A stretch of DNA of 64,000 bases from Paralithodes platypus (taxonomy: Eukaryota > Arthropoda > Malacostraca > Decapoda > Lithodidae): NCBI GenBank assembly GCA_032716605.1, contig CM064538.1:21693911-21757910 (forward strand), given 5' to 3'. The translations under genes were made by a program, and so were the position numbers. Below, piece after piece: positions 53,023 through 64,000 of this stretch (its first letter is position 1; each line of letters begins with the position of its first letter). Below the pieces are notes generated by a model. It had not been told where the DNA came from and made no database searches. It saw nothing but the letters and a program-made list of their open reading frames with translations.

Positions 53023-53380
53023 TGTTACCTGCTTTTTTTTTCTCTCTCTCTGGGTTGTATCCATTCCGCCCCATTCCGCCTATTGTTTTAAGACGTTTAT
53101 CCCCATCCAGGTGTCGATTTTTACCTGGCGAGCGATAGCAAGCCACTATATTTTGGAAAACGAGTTAGACAGCTGGCTAAATTTATCAATTTTTCTGTAC
53201 AAAAATGTATCCGGCGAAGCCGGATTTCTCCATAAAATGCTGGCTCGCTATCGCTCTCCAGGAAGTAATCCACACCGGGATGGAGATAAACGTCTTAAAA
53301 CAGAAGGCTGAATGGGGCCGAATGGATACAAGCCAGAGAAAGAGAGAAAAGGAGAGAACAAAGCAGGTCACCCCCCTTAA
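53023..53380 (-). mobile_element. Family B TTAA element, left end eroded
   Basis: Left begins TTACCTGC (outer G run lost); right end CAGGTCACCCCCCTTAA. CCGGCGAAGCCGG intact. Confidence 0.9.
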
Positions 53381-53762
53381 GACAGACACTAGAACGGGAC
53401 AACAAAACTTGTCATATATTTTTCTGGAACTGGGCTCCAGTATATGATCCGGATCGCCTCCGAAATGTAATCACCTTTTCTTTGGTGCATTTCCTAACTG
53501 TCCACCAAATTTCGTGAAAATCCGTTCATAAGTTTGTGAGATAGACAAACTGAGACAAAGACATTACCACAAACAGATATGTTGGTAGAGGTAATAAAGA
53601 CATTACCACAAACAGATATGTTGGTAGAGGTAATAAAGACATTACCACAAACAGAGATGTTGGTAGAGGTAATAAAGAGAGAAGTGGGCGAGTGAACAGT
53701 TAACAAATATAACGAAGAAAAGGAAAACAAAACAGAAGATGAACAAAATACAAAGATTAGCG
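53381..53762. repeat. 39-bp triplication and unremarkable DNA
   Basis: ACATTACCACAAACAGAKAT recurs at 53561, 53600 and 53639 (39-bp step), following TCCGTTCATAAGTTTGTGAG, a phrase often seen in dispersed repeats. The remainder is A-rich. Confidence 0.85.
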
Positions 53763-54123
53763 TTAAAAAGGGTGTGGGGGGCCTGTTTTTTTCTCTTTCT
53801 TGGTTGTATCCATTTGGCCCCATTCAGCCTACTGTTTTATAACATTTATCCCCATCCAGGTGTATATTTTTTTCCTGGCGAGCGATAGCGAGCCAGCATT
53901 TTCTGGAGAAATCCGGCTTCGCCGGAGTCATTTTTCTATAACAGAATGTACAAGTTTAGCAAGATGTCTAACTCATTATCCAAAATATAGTGGCTCGCTA
54001 TCGCTCGCCAGGTATAATTCGACACCTGGATGAGGATAAACGTCTTAAAACAGTAGGCTGAATGGTGCCGATTGGATACAACCCAGAGAGGGGGAAAAAA
54101 AAAACACAGGTCACCCTCCTTAA
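53763..54123 (+). mobile_element. Family B TTAA element
   Basis: TTAAAAAGGGTGTGGGGG to AGGTCACCCTCCTTAA. CCGGCTTCGCCGG intact; second hairpin decayed (TTTTTCTATAACAGAAT). Confidence 0.9.
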
Positions 54124-54199
54124 GAGAAAGCAATAGTGATAAGAGCTAATGAAAGGAACATGCAAATATAAATAAGATTAATAAAGTGAAGGAGGAGGA

Positions 54200-54510
54200 T
54201 TAAAAGGGGAGATTTCCACTTAGGGATTATTATTGTCTGGACCCATTTCTCCCTCATGTTTAGCCCCATTGCTTTTGATATTTTAAGACGTTCGTTCCAT
54301 TAGTTTGGCGATTTTAAGAACATTCGCCCCCATTTCTGTCATATTTAAGACCTTTCGTGCCATCTACAGTAGGTGTCGATTTTGTCCTGGCGAGCGATAG
54401 CGAGCCTGTAAATTATGTACTGTACATTTTTCTACCGAAAAATGTACAAATTTATCTAAGGGGTGTAATTTTAAGTTTGATGGAGGTCTAGAGAACTAAA
54501 AATATAATAG
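54200..54510 (+). mobile_element. Family A element, right end lost
   Basis: TTAAAAGGGGAGATTTCC at the left. The CCGG hairpin is deleted while TTTTTCTACCGAAAAAT is perfect. Bases 54511-54782 are purine-rich with no gene. Confidence 0.85.
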
Positions 54511-54780
54511 AAACATATTAAGATAAATCATCAATAATAAGAGATAAGGAAAAGAAAATGGAAATAATGTGAATAAAATAAAGAAAACGAGGAATTAAAG
54601 ACGAAAACAAGATGAAGAAAAACAAAAAGAGGAATTAAGGACGACCATGAGAGGAAGGAAATTAAGTTTAAAATGTGAGAGTGTGGAGGAGAGAGGGCGA
54701 GAAGGGGTCGACTTAGGAATCAAGTTTTTTAATTAATTTTCGTAAAAGAGGGTCGAAAAATTTGGCGAGATGAGAATTGG

Positions 54781-55200
<420 letters not shown>

Positions 55201-55201
<1 letters not shown>

Positions 55202-55906
55202 CAATCTACCTACCTACCTACCACCCTACCTATCTACTACCCTTCCTACTAATTTACTGACTTACCTACCTACCTACTTAGCTACCTACCTACCTACCTA
55301 CCCGGTACCACCCAACCTACCACCCTACCTACCTACCTACCACCCTGCCTACCACCCTACCTACCTACTACCCTTCCTACTAATTTACTGACTTACCTAC
55401 CTACCTACTTATCTACCTACCTACCTACCTACCTACCCACCCGGTACCACCCAACCTACCACCCTACCTACCTACCTACCACCCTGCCTACCACCCTACC
55501 TACCTACTACCCTTCCTACTAATTTACTGACTTACCTACCTACCCACTTATCTGCCTACCTACCTACCTACCTACCCGGTACCACCCAACCTACCACCCT
55601 ACCTACCTACCTACTTATCTACCTACCTCCCTACCTACCTACCTACCCACCCGGTACCACCCAACCTACCACCCTACCTACCTACCACCCTACCTACCTA
55701 CCACCCTACCTACCTACCTACCACCCTGCCAACCTCCCTACCTACCAATCTACCTACCTACCACCCAATCTACCTACCTACCACCCAATCTACCTACCTA
55801 CCACCCAATCTACCTACCTACCACGCAATCTATCTACCTACCACCCTGCCAACCAACCTAACTACCTATCTCCCTACCTACCTATCTATCACCCTACCTA
55901 ACTACC
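55201..55906. repeat. CTAC satellite with higher-order units
   Basis: (CCTA)n-based DNA. A higher-order unit of about 130-140 bp is marked by AATTTACTGACTTACC at 55251, 55382 and 55521 and by CCCGGTACCACCCAACC. The array stops at the LINE and resumes after it at 57737. Confidence 0.92.
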
Positions 55907-57737
55907 AAATGAAAATGATTTAGAAATGTGCAGTACATTAAATAGTTAATTTCTTTCCGTGTTCACTAATGAAAATTTGGCACAGTTTCCAGAAGTCCGT
56001 AAGGTATATAGCGATAGTATAGAAAATAGGTTAAGTACGGTTACTATAAGTACAAATGATGTGCTTAAGGAAATTGACAGACTGAAACCTCATAAATCGC
56101 CTGGTCCTGATGAGGTATATGCTAGAGTATTAAAAGAATGCAGAGATGAGTTAAGTTACCCATTAACATTTCTATTTAACAAGTCATTAGAAACAGGTAT
56201 AGTTCCAGAAGCTTGAAAGCTTGCAAATGTAGTTCCGATCTTCAAAAAAGGTGAAAAATCAATAGCATCCAATTACCGTCCCATTAGTCTCACTTCAATC
56301 ATAGGAAAGCTACTAGAGTCAATTATTGCTAGGAAAATGAGAAACTACTTAGAAACATTTAACTTAATCAATTCTTCTCAGCATGGATTCACTCAGGGAC
56401 GGTCTTGCCTTACTAATTTGCTTAGTTTTTTGTCAGAGGTATATGAAGCAGTAGATAGTGACAAGTCATATGATATTATATATTTAGATTTCAGTAAAGC
56501 TTTCGACAGAGTCCCTCATGAGAGATTGATGAGAAAGGTTGAGGTGCATGGAATAGGTGGGGCGTTGTTGGGATGGATTAGGTCATGGTTAATTGGTAGG
56601 AAGCAGAGAGTCAGCATAAATGGTACCAAGTCAGAATGGGGAGCAGTCAAGAGTGGTGTCCCCCAGGGATCTGTATTAGTTCCTCTGTTGTTTATTATAT
56701 ACATAAATTACTTTGATTTAGGTATAACTAGTAGGATAAGTAAATTTGCAGACGATACCAAAATGGGGAGAAAAATTTATTCAGATAGAGATATAGAGTG
56801 CCTCCAAAGGGGTCTAGATACCTTACACGAATGGTCAGTAAATTGGCAGATGAAGTTTAACATTGACAAATGCAAGGTATTAAAGATAGGGAAGATGCAT
56901 ACAAATGTTAAATATAAACTAGCTAATATGGAATTAGAAAACTCAGACTGTGAGAAAGATCTAGGTGTGTTTGTTAGCAATGATTTGAAGCCTAGAAAAC
57001 AATGTATAAGCGTTCGTAACAAGGCAAACAGGATTCTCGGGTTCATATCTAGGAGTGTGAGTAACAGAACTGCTGATGTTATCTTAAAACTTTACTTGTC
57101 ATTAGTGAGACCCCATATGGATTATGCTGTTCAATTTTGGTGTCCTTATTACAGAATGGACATAGATTCATTGGAGAGAGTACAACGTAGAATGACAAAA
57201 ATTATCCATAATATTAGAAATTTTCCGTATGAAGAAATTAGGCTTACATTCGTTAGAAAGACGCAGAGTTAGAGGGGATATGATAGAGGTATTCAAGTGG
57301 GTTAGTGGGATTAATAAAGGGGACATGACAAATGTACTAAAGCTCAGTGATAGCGAAAGAACTCGTACAAATGGTTTCAAATTACATAAATTTCGTTTCA
57401 GAAAAGATATAGGCAAATATTGGTTTGGTAACAGAGTTGTAGATGGGTGGAATAGGCTACCAAGTGATATAGTGGGATCAAGAACGATAGGGAGCTTTAA
57501 GATAAAATTAGATAGGCATATGGACGAGATGGGTTGGGTGTGAGGGGGATCTACCAAGTGTGGGCCAATCGGCGCTCAGCAGACCCCCGTAATCTTGTGT
57601 TAATCCCTGACCATTTTGGTGGGGGCAGTACTCAAGGTATTAGTGAGTTGGGCCTATAATTGGGGTTGGGTGTGACAGGGATCTGCCTTGTATGGGCCGA
57701 TCGGCGTTTTGCAGACTCCCATTTTCTTATGTTCAAT
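55907..57737 (+). mobile_element. CR1-like LINE inserted in the CTAC satellite
   Basis: 5'-truncated RT-coding LINE. On both sides lies CTAC satellite, so the insertion postdates the array. The 3' end consists of two tandem versions of a 132-bp segment (57531 and 57663), each with GGGTTGGGTGTGA, GATCTRCC, GGGCCRATCGGCG and CTTRTGTT. Confidence 0.93.
55909..57543 (+). pseudogene. LINE ORF2 reverse transcriptase, nearly intact
   Basis: Begins FLSVFTNENLAQFPEV; IDRLKPHKSPGPDEVYARVL; a stop replaces Trp in PEA-W-KLANVVPIFKKG (about 56214). Frame 56337-57272 then holds QHGFTQGRSCLTNLLSFLSE, DIIYLDFSKAFDRVPHERLM, GVPQGSVLVPLLF (Gly to Val), YINYFDLG, and FADDTKMG (catalytic, about 56746), WQMKFNIDKCKVLKIG and VRPHMDYAVQFWCPYY. 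One frameshift near 57235 leads to LHSLERRRVRGDMIEVFKWV and the terminal GSFKIKLDRHMDEMGWV. Few lesions, so it is a recent arrival. Confidence 0.93.
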
Positions 57738-57867
57738 CTACCTACTACCTACCAATCTACCCAATCAATAATGTCTTCCTTTACCACAGCCTTATTGTGT
57801 AAAGAAGCCCTCCAAAAAATTCAACATCGCCTCCCCCCCCCCCCTTCTCTCCTTAGATGATGAGAGA
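57738..57867. repeat. Remainder of the CTAC satellite and C-rich stretch
   Basis: CAATCTACCTACTACCTACC continues the array interrupted by the LINE, then unremarkable sequence. Confidence 0.8.
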
Positions 57868-58172
57868 ACTCGAGGGGAGACGGGTTGTTTTTAAAGACCC
57901 CCTTCGCCCTCATGTTTAGCCCTTTTAGTTTGCAGATTTTAAGATGTTTGCCCCATTAGTTGGTCGATTGTAAGACCTTTCGCTCCATTTCTTTGTTAAT
58001 AAGACCTTTCGTGATATTTAGGCGTCGATTTTTTCCCTGGCTAACGATAGTGAGCCTGTAATTTTGGAAGAATCGGCCTTCGGCCGGGAAATGTTTCTAC
58101 CGAAAAATGTACAAAGGGGATCTAATGGATGTTTTTTTTAAGTTTGATGGAAGTCCAGGGAGGAAACTAGGA
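57868..58172 (+). mobile_element. Family A element, head-to-head pair, left member
   Basis: Left TTAA decayed (CTCGAGGGGAGACGGG). Core decayed (CTAACGATAGTGAGCC) but CGGCCTTCGGCCG intact. Confidence 0.85.
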
Positions 58173-58203
58173 AAACAATGAATACAAAAAAAAAAAAAAA
58201 AAA
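58173..58203. repeat. A-tract between inverted family A copies
   Basis: About 19 A in the loop of the inverted pair. Confidence 0.9.
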
Positions 58204-58535
58204 AGTAGGGTTTATTTATTATTGTTTTAGTTTCCTCCCTAGACCTCCATCAAGCTTATTACAATATCCTCAAGATTCCCCTTGGAGATCAATATGTACG
58301 CTGTTCGGGAGAAAAAAGCTCCGACCTAAGGCCGTTTCATCCAAAAATTACAGGCTGGCTTCCGCTCGCCAGGAACAAATCAACACCTAAATAGCACTAA
58401 TGGTATTGATATCGATAAACAAATGGGACGAAAGATCTTAAGATCGACACACTAATGGGGCGAACGTCTTAAAATCTCAAAACTAATGGAGCTAAACAAA
58501 AGGGGGAAGGAGGTCCAGAAAAAGCAACTACCTAA
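58204..58535 (-). mobile_element. Family A element, head-to-head pair, right member
   Basis: Inverted partner of 57868-58172, with a decayed core (GGCTGGCTTCCGCTCGCC) and no terminal TTAA. The pair forms an inverted repeat of about 300-bp arms. Confidence 0.82.
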
Positions 58536-58574
58536 ATACGTCCTGCTTTCTATTGCTATTATTTTGTTTAACAA

Positions 58575-59586
58575 GTAATCAACCAACATTACATCTAAAG
58601 TAATCAACCAACATTACATCTAAAGTAATCAACCAACATTACATCTAAAGTAATCAACCAACATTACATCTAAAGTAATCAACCAACATTACATCTAAAG
58701 TAATCAACCAACATTACATCTAAAAAGTAATCTACCAACATTACATCTAAAGTAATCAACCAACATTACATCTAAAGTAATCAACCAACATTACATCTAA
58801 AAAGTAATCAACGAACATTACATCTAAAGTAATCAACCAACATTACATATAAAGTAATCAACCAACATTACATCTAAAGTAATCAACCAACATTACATCT
58901 AAAGTAATCAACCAACATTACATATAAAGTAATCAACCAACATTACATCTAAAGTAATCAACCAACATTACATCTAAAGTAATCAACCAACATTACATCT
59001 AAAGTAATCAACCAACATTACATCTAAAAAGTAATCAACGAACATTACATCTAAAGTAATCAACCAACATTACATCTAAAAAGCAATCAACCAACATTAC
59101 ATCTAAAGTAATCAACCACATTAATCTAAAGTAATCAACCAACATTACATATAAAGTAATCAACCAACATTACATCTAAAGTAATCAACCAACATTACAT
59201 CTAAAAAGTAATCAACGAACATTACATCTAAAGTAATCAACCAACATTACATCTAAAGTAATCAACCAACATTACATCTAAAGTAATCAACCAACATTAC
59301 ATCTAAAGTAATCAACCAACATTACATCTAAAAAGTAATCAACGAACATTACATCTAAAGTAATCAACCAACATTACATCTAAAGTAATCAACCAACATT
59401 ATATCTAAAGTAATCAACCAACATTACATATAAAGTAATCAACCAACATTACATCTAAAGTAATCAACCAACATTACATCTAAAAAGTAATCAACGAACA
59501 TTACATCTAAAGTAATCAACCAACATTACATCTAAAGTAATCAACCAACATTACATCTAAAGTAATCAACCAACATTACATCTAAA
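58575..59586. repeat. 25-bp satellite with 27-bp variants
   Basis: About 40 copies of GTAATCAACCAACATTACAT plus CTAAA. Variants with two extra A and CAACGAAC recur near 58803, 59030, 59205, 59335 and 59485, and CATATAAA variants lie at set places between them, indicating amplification of multi-unit blocks. Confidence 0.96.
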
Positions 59587-59799
59587 CTAGTAATTATACT
59601 ATATATACCTAGTCAACCAACCTACCTACTTACATCCCCCCTCCCTCCCTCCCTCCCTCCCTTTCCCTCTCCAACCAACCCACCCACCCACCCAATCTCT
59701 CCCTCCTACCTCCCCCCCTCCCACCTAATAACCCCTCCCTCCTACCTACCTCCCTTTCTCTCCTACCTACCCACCCACCCAATATATGCATATGTATAT
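59587..59799. repeat. C-rich (CCCT/CCTA)n stretch
   Basis: CTCC and CCTA repeats with CCCACC, pyrimidine-rich throughout. No gene. Confidence 0.85.
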
Positions 59800-60023
59800 T
59801 TGTTTTGAGAGCTACCTAAAAAAATTAATTTTTCGATGGAAAAATGTCTCCGGCGAAGCCAGATTTCTCCATATAATGATGGCTCGCTATCGCTCGCTAG
59901 GAAGAAATCGACACCTGGATGGGGATAAACGTCTTAAAGCAGTTGGCTGAATGGGGCCGAATGGCTACAAGCCAAAGAGAGAGAGGGAGAGAAAGATAAA
60001 AAAAGCGAGGTGGGCTGCCTTAG
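59800..60023 (-). mobile_element. Family B right-half element
   Basis: Starts at the AAATTAATTTTTCGATGG hairpin and ends GGTGGGCTGCCTTAG, TTAA mutated to TTAG, which is shared with the next element. Hairpin CCGGCGAAGCCAG. Confidence 0.87.
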
Positions 60024-60396
60024 AGGGACAGTGATAATGTTTTTGGTTCTGTGTATTTATATATTCATTTATTTGTTTAGTTTCCTCGCTAGACCTCCAT
60101 CAAACTTAAAAATACACTCCCTAGACCCCCTTTCAAGCTAAATGTGTACATTTTTCGGTAGAAAAATGTCCGGGCCGAAGGGCGTTTCTCTTAAAATGAC
60201 AGGCTCGCTATCGCTCGCCAGGAAAAAATCGACACCTAAATAACACGAAAGGTCTTGATATTGATAAATAAATGGGACGAAAGGTTTTAAAATCGACAAA
60301 CTACTGTTGTAGGGCGAACGTCTTAAAATCAGAAATCTAATGGGGCTAAACATGAGGAAGAAGGCGGGGCCAGAAATATAGCCGCCCCCTTCTTAG
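60020..60396 (-). mobile_element. Family A TTAA element abutting family B
   Basis: TTAGAGGGACAGTG to CCCCCTTCTTAG. Same B(-)-A(-) order as at 24922-25664. Confidence 0.88.
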
Positions 60397-60600
60397 ACAA
60401 TGAGGGAACGCCATACTTTTTGTTCAACTTTCTCTGGTTTTTCTCTTTGTTTCTAATTTCTTGGTGCGATAGTTTCAACATAAGGGGGAGAGAGAGAGAG
60501 AGATTTACATATATGTACATAGATTTACATATATACACTGGCCACACAGACCTTACGATCCAAACGAGGTGGTCAGGACTTAATTCTAGTAGAGATAGAA
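60397..60600 (-). repeat. T1 module with GA tail
   Basis: 60481-60600 holds CACACAGACCTTACGATCCA and AGGACTTAATTCTAGTAGAG, identical in layout to 22463-22575. Confidence 0.7.
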
Positions 60601-61239
<639 letters not shown>

Positions 61240-62395
61240 GAGAGAGAGAGAGTTAGTTACAAGGAGTTACAATGAATAGTTAGTATCTCAGAGGCCTTGC
61301 GGTCCATTCCGAGGAGATACTGGAAGTGGAAGGAGAGACTGTTTAGTGCACTACACTCTTTACAGAGTGTGCAAAATACTATCTACTCTCTTCTTGAACT
61401 GCTCTACTGAAGAACTGTTTACAACTTCGTAGGGAAGTTTGTTCCAGGTAGAACAGATCTTGTATGTGAAAAAGTTTCCACAGATACTAGTGCTGAACCT
61501 TTTCCATTCTAATTTCCAGTCATGGTTGCGTGTTGTATTCATATTGAGGCTAAACATTTTGCTATAATCCACATTGTCAAACCCATTAAGTATATTGAAA
61601 ACTTCAATGAGCTGACCTTGTAGTCTGCGTGCCTCCAACGGGAAGAGATCAAGAGCTCTCAACCGGTCCTCATAGCTCATTCTTCTAAGCGATGGAATAA
61701 GTTGTGTAGCCCTAGTTTGTACTCTTTCCAGTCGCTCCATATCTTTCCTGAGTGCTGGAGACCAGATTTGGACAGCATTGTAGAGTGTGAGGACTATTAC
61801 CTTATTTCTATACTTAAATTGCCTCTTAATATATTGCCTCTTAATATAGCCCAATAATTTCTGAGCTTTCTTCTCTACTTCAATGCACTGCTTGGAAAAC
61901 TTTAGGTCACTGCTAATCAGAACACCCAAATCCTTTTCCAAGTCAGTCACTTCCAGAGGTATTCCCATTAGGGAATAGCCTGAATTGGGGTTTGCTTGGC
62001 CGATATGCAGCACCTTGCACTTTTCCAAGTTTAGAGGCATCTGCCATGTCTCCGACCATTCACCCAGTCTGTTGAGGTCCATCCTGAGCTGTTCAAACCC
62101 TTCAGGGTCTTTCACGTTCATTCCAAGCTTTATGTCATCTGCAAACTTGGAGATTACACTCAACAGACCAATATCTATGTCATTGACATAATTATATGAT
62201 GAACAGAAGTGGGCCAAGGACAGATCCCTGTGGAACTCCAAAAGTGACTGAAGTCCACTCAAAAGAAACACCATTGATTAGCACTCGTTGTTGTTTACCT
62301 GTTAGCCAACTTTCTATCCAATTTGTGACCTCTGTGTTGATACCCAGCGCACTCACTGTTGACATTTGTGACCTCTGTGTTGATACCCAGCGCAC
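61240..62395 (-). mobile_element. CR1-like LINE 3' half (second family)
   Basis: 3' end ACTAACTCTCTCTCTCTC joins a CT tail (GA on plus, 61230-61253). ORF2 occupies 62395-61360. At the 5' end the sequence passes into a minisatellite made of its own first codons. Shares its C-terminus with 21255-21565. Confidence 0.9.
61360..62395 (-). pseudogene. LINE ORF2 reverse transcriptase fragment
   Basis: 62395-62192 reads LGINTEVTNWIESWLTGKQQ, then RVLINGVSF and FGVPQGSVLGPLLFI. After a frameshift, 62274-61360 gives YVNDIDIGLLSVISKFADDI (catalytic FADD near 62135), WQMPLNLEKCKVLHIG, LEKDLGVLISSDLKFSKQCI, LERVQTRATQLIPSLRRMSY and the terminal STWNKLPYEVVNSS. The N-terminal RT motifs are missing. Confidence 0.9.
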
Positions 62396-62830
62396 TCACT
62401 GTTGACATTTGTGACCTCTGTGTTGATACCCAGCGCACTCACTGTTGACATTTGTGTGACCTCTGTATTGATACCCAGGCACACCACTGTTGACATTAGC
62501 CTGCAATGTGTGACCTCTGTATTGATACCCAGCGCACTCACTGTTGACATTAGCCTGCAATGTGTGACCTCTGTATTGATACCCAGCGCACTCACTGTTG
62601 ACATTAGCCTGCAATGTGTGACCTCTGTATTGATACCAGCGCACTCACTGTTGACATTAGCCTGCAATGTGTGACCTCTGTATTGATACCCAGCGCACTC
62701 ACTGTTGACATTAGCCTGCAATGTGTGACCTCTGTATTGATACCCAGCGCACTCACTGTTGACATTAGCCTGCAATGTGTGACCTCTGTGTTGATACCCA
62801 GCGCACTCACTGTTGACATTAGCCTGCAAT
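62332..62830. repeat. Minisatellite derived from RT codons
   Basis: About ten copies of a unit with TGTTGATACCCAGCGCACTC. Spacing is 43, 43, 45 bp next to the LINE, then 53-54 bp once ATTAGCCTGCAA was added. The unit encodes part of LGINTEVT of the adjoining RT, so it grew out of the LINE. 54 bp keeps the frame, hence a 187-residue open frame with no function implied. Confidence 0.93.
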
Positions 62831-62855
62831 GAGGCACATACCGTGAACATCGGTT

Positions 62856-63236
62856 TTAAGGGGGGGTGACCTGTTTTGGTTCTGTCCTTTTCTATCTTTC
62901 TCTGGCTTGTATCCATTTGGCCCCATTCAGCCTACTGTTTTAAGACGTTTATCCCCATCCAGGTGTCAATTTCTTACTGGTGAGCGGTAGCGAGCCAGAA
63001 TATTTGTTATTTTTGTAGACAGCAGGCTAAATTTGTACATTTTTCGATAGAAAAATTTCTCCGGCGAAGCCGGATTTCTTCATATAATGCTGGCTCGCTA
63101 TCGCTCGCCAGGAAGAAATCGATACCTAGATGGGGATAAACGTCTTAAAATAGTTGTCTGAATGGGGCCGAATGGATACAAGCCAGAGAAAGAGAGAAAA
63201 GGACAGAAATAACAAAAAGCAGGTCACCCCCCTCAA
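62856..63236 (-). mobile_element. Family B TTAA element
   Basis: TTAAGGGGGGGTGACCTG to CAGGTCACCCCCCTCAA (right TTAA mutated). 381 bp, both inner hairpins intact. Confidence 0.92.
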
Positions 63237-63246
63237 AGAGAGATAA

Positions 63247-63557
63247 AATAATGATGTGGGTTTCTGATGGCTAAGAAGTATGATCAATTTGGATTTCTGT
63301 GTTTATATATATATTATAACCGCATGTTGGCTGATAATGCTGTTAAATATTAATTGGCCACAGCTCCAACTTCCTTATAGATCAAAACTCGCAAGTGGTC
63401 AATTGCCAACTTGCGAGTTTCGTTTTATAAGGAAGTTGGAGCCGTAGACATCGATATTTAACAGAATAACCAGCTATAATATTATGGTCGTAGTACATTT
63501 ATAAATACATAAAACCCAACTCAACACGCCATTTATCCATCAGAAACCTACATAATT
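63247..63557. mobile_element. Foldback element with 150-bp arms
   Basis: Arms 63247-63396 and 63409-63557: GTGGGTTTCTGATGG at the outside, CTCCAACTTCCTTATA and AACTCGCAAGT at the inside. Loop about 12 bp. A third partial arm (63581-63632) follows. Confidence 0.82.
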
Positions 63558-63729
63558 ACTGTATTTGTGTTTATTATTAATGTTCACGGCTCCAACTTCC
63601 TTATAGCCTGAAACTTCGCAAGTGGTCAATTACGATCATGACCTTGGGACCTGGCAAAGCAAATATTGGCATTGGTTGGTGTTTGCTTTCCTTTGCTGCC
63701 AGGGCTTGTGTTAACTGTGTCAATCTGTA

Positions 63730-63943
63730 TTAACCCCTTGAGGATTATGACGCGTTTTGACATTATATTTTGGCTATCATTAGACGATTGTGTTCAGCTT
63801 AGGAAGGGGTTGTAGGAGTCGGAGTGCTAATTGGGATAGATTTGACGCATTTGTTTCCTACCGGGCCTTCCAAATCTGAATAAAATCGTCTAATGATAGC
63901 CAGAATAAACAGTCAAAACGCATCATGATCCTCGAGGGGTTAA
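63730..63943 (+). mobile_element. Family C element, AACCCCTTGAGGAT subfamily
   Basis: 214 bp from TTAACCCCTTGAGG to CCTCGAGGGGTTAA. It lies between two copies of TTAACTGTGTCAATCTRTAT (63711 and 63940), so the flank duplication is about 20 bp longer than TTAA. Bases 63944-64000 end in CA and CT runs. Confidence 0.88.
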
Positions 63944-64000
63944 CTGTGTCAATCTATATTAACTGCAGTAAGCCCAGACACACACACACACACTCTCTCT

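Noticed and set aside
62353..62916. 187-codon repetitive frame that could be read as a repeat protein
   Set aside because: The 54-bp unit keeps any frame open; derived from LINE codons and continuing into a TTAA element.

Overview
The window is non-coding, repeat-saturated eukaryotic nuclear DNA. I find no intact host gene, rRNA, functional tRNA, CRISPR or prokaryotic feature. Three things suggest an arthropod, most likely a decapod crustacean: short TTAGG/CCTAA telomere-like runs (39925-39963 and scattered), very long CT/GA, CA and TA microsatellites, and a mix of CR1-like, RTE-like and Penelope-like retroelements. The taxon is an inference. A run of exactly 100 N (11401-11500) marks a scaffold gap. 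Several stretches (about 6900-8200, 11500-17200, 18800-19750) carry so many single-base indels relative to sister copies that consensus error is likely.

Layout. 1-8480: an RTE-like LINE (minus), broken by two small elements, then a CR1-like LINE (plus) with esterase-like, endonuclease and RT remnants. 8480-11400: microsatellites, a 287-nt stretch with only two T on the plus strand, and an inverted pair of Penelope-like 3' ends, each with a candidate hammerhead ribozyme core. 11400-17340: gap, an inverted 5' part and a direct 3' part of the same CR1-like LINE. 17360-26120: T-rich and GA-rich low complexity, 13-bp and 17-bp tandem arrays, LINE 3' ends. 26160-36420: palindromic elements, tRNA-derived SINE pieces, foldbacks, and the least repetitive DNA (27100-33500). 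36481-38018: a homogeneous 77-bp satellite. 38019-40700: low-repeat DNA with two hairpin elements. 40716-49155: densest cluster of TTAA-bounded elements, with an RTE-X/RTE-like LINE (44268-45560) and a hAT element with an 8-bp target duplication. 49155-57780: microsatellites and two fairly young CR1-like LINEs, one inserted in a CTAC satellite. 57800-64000: more TTAA elements, a 25-bp satellite, a LINE whose RT sequence has expanded into a 54-bp (18-codon) minisatellite, and foldbacks.

The most distinctive content is a set of about 30 short palindromic elements bounded by TTAA, here called families A (about 330-380 bp) and B (about 360-400 bp). Orientation '+' means the strand reading GCGAGCGATAGCGAGCC. 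They share this 17-mer and two small hairpins, CCGGCCTTCGGCCGG (A) or CCGGCTTCGCCGG (B) and ATTTTTCTAYCGAAAAAT. Families C, D and E have unrelated interiors but also start and end at TTAA. The elements insert into each other at TTAA, most clearly as a four-level nest at 47818-49155. TTAA duplication is known for piggyBac-type transposases. No transposase is visible here, so the link to piggyBac is inference.

A second theme is that LINE and SINE-like 3' ends run straight into microsatellites: (CT)n, (ATAG)n, (TATG)n, (TGA)n, (CATA)n. Much of the simple-sequence DNA here may have been seeded by retroelement tails.
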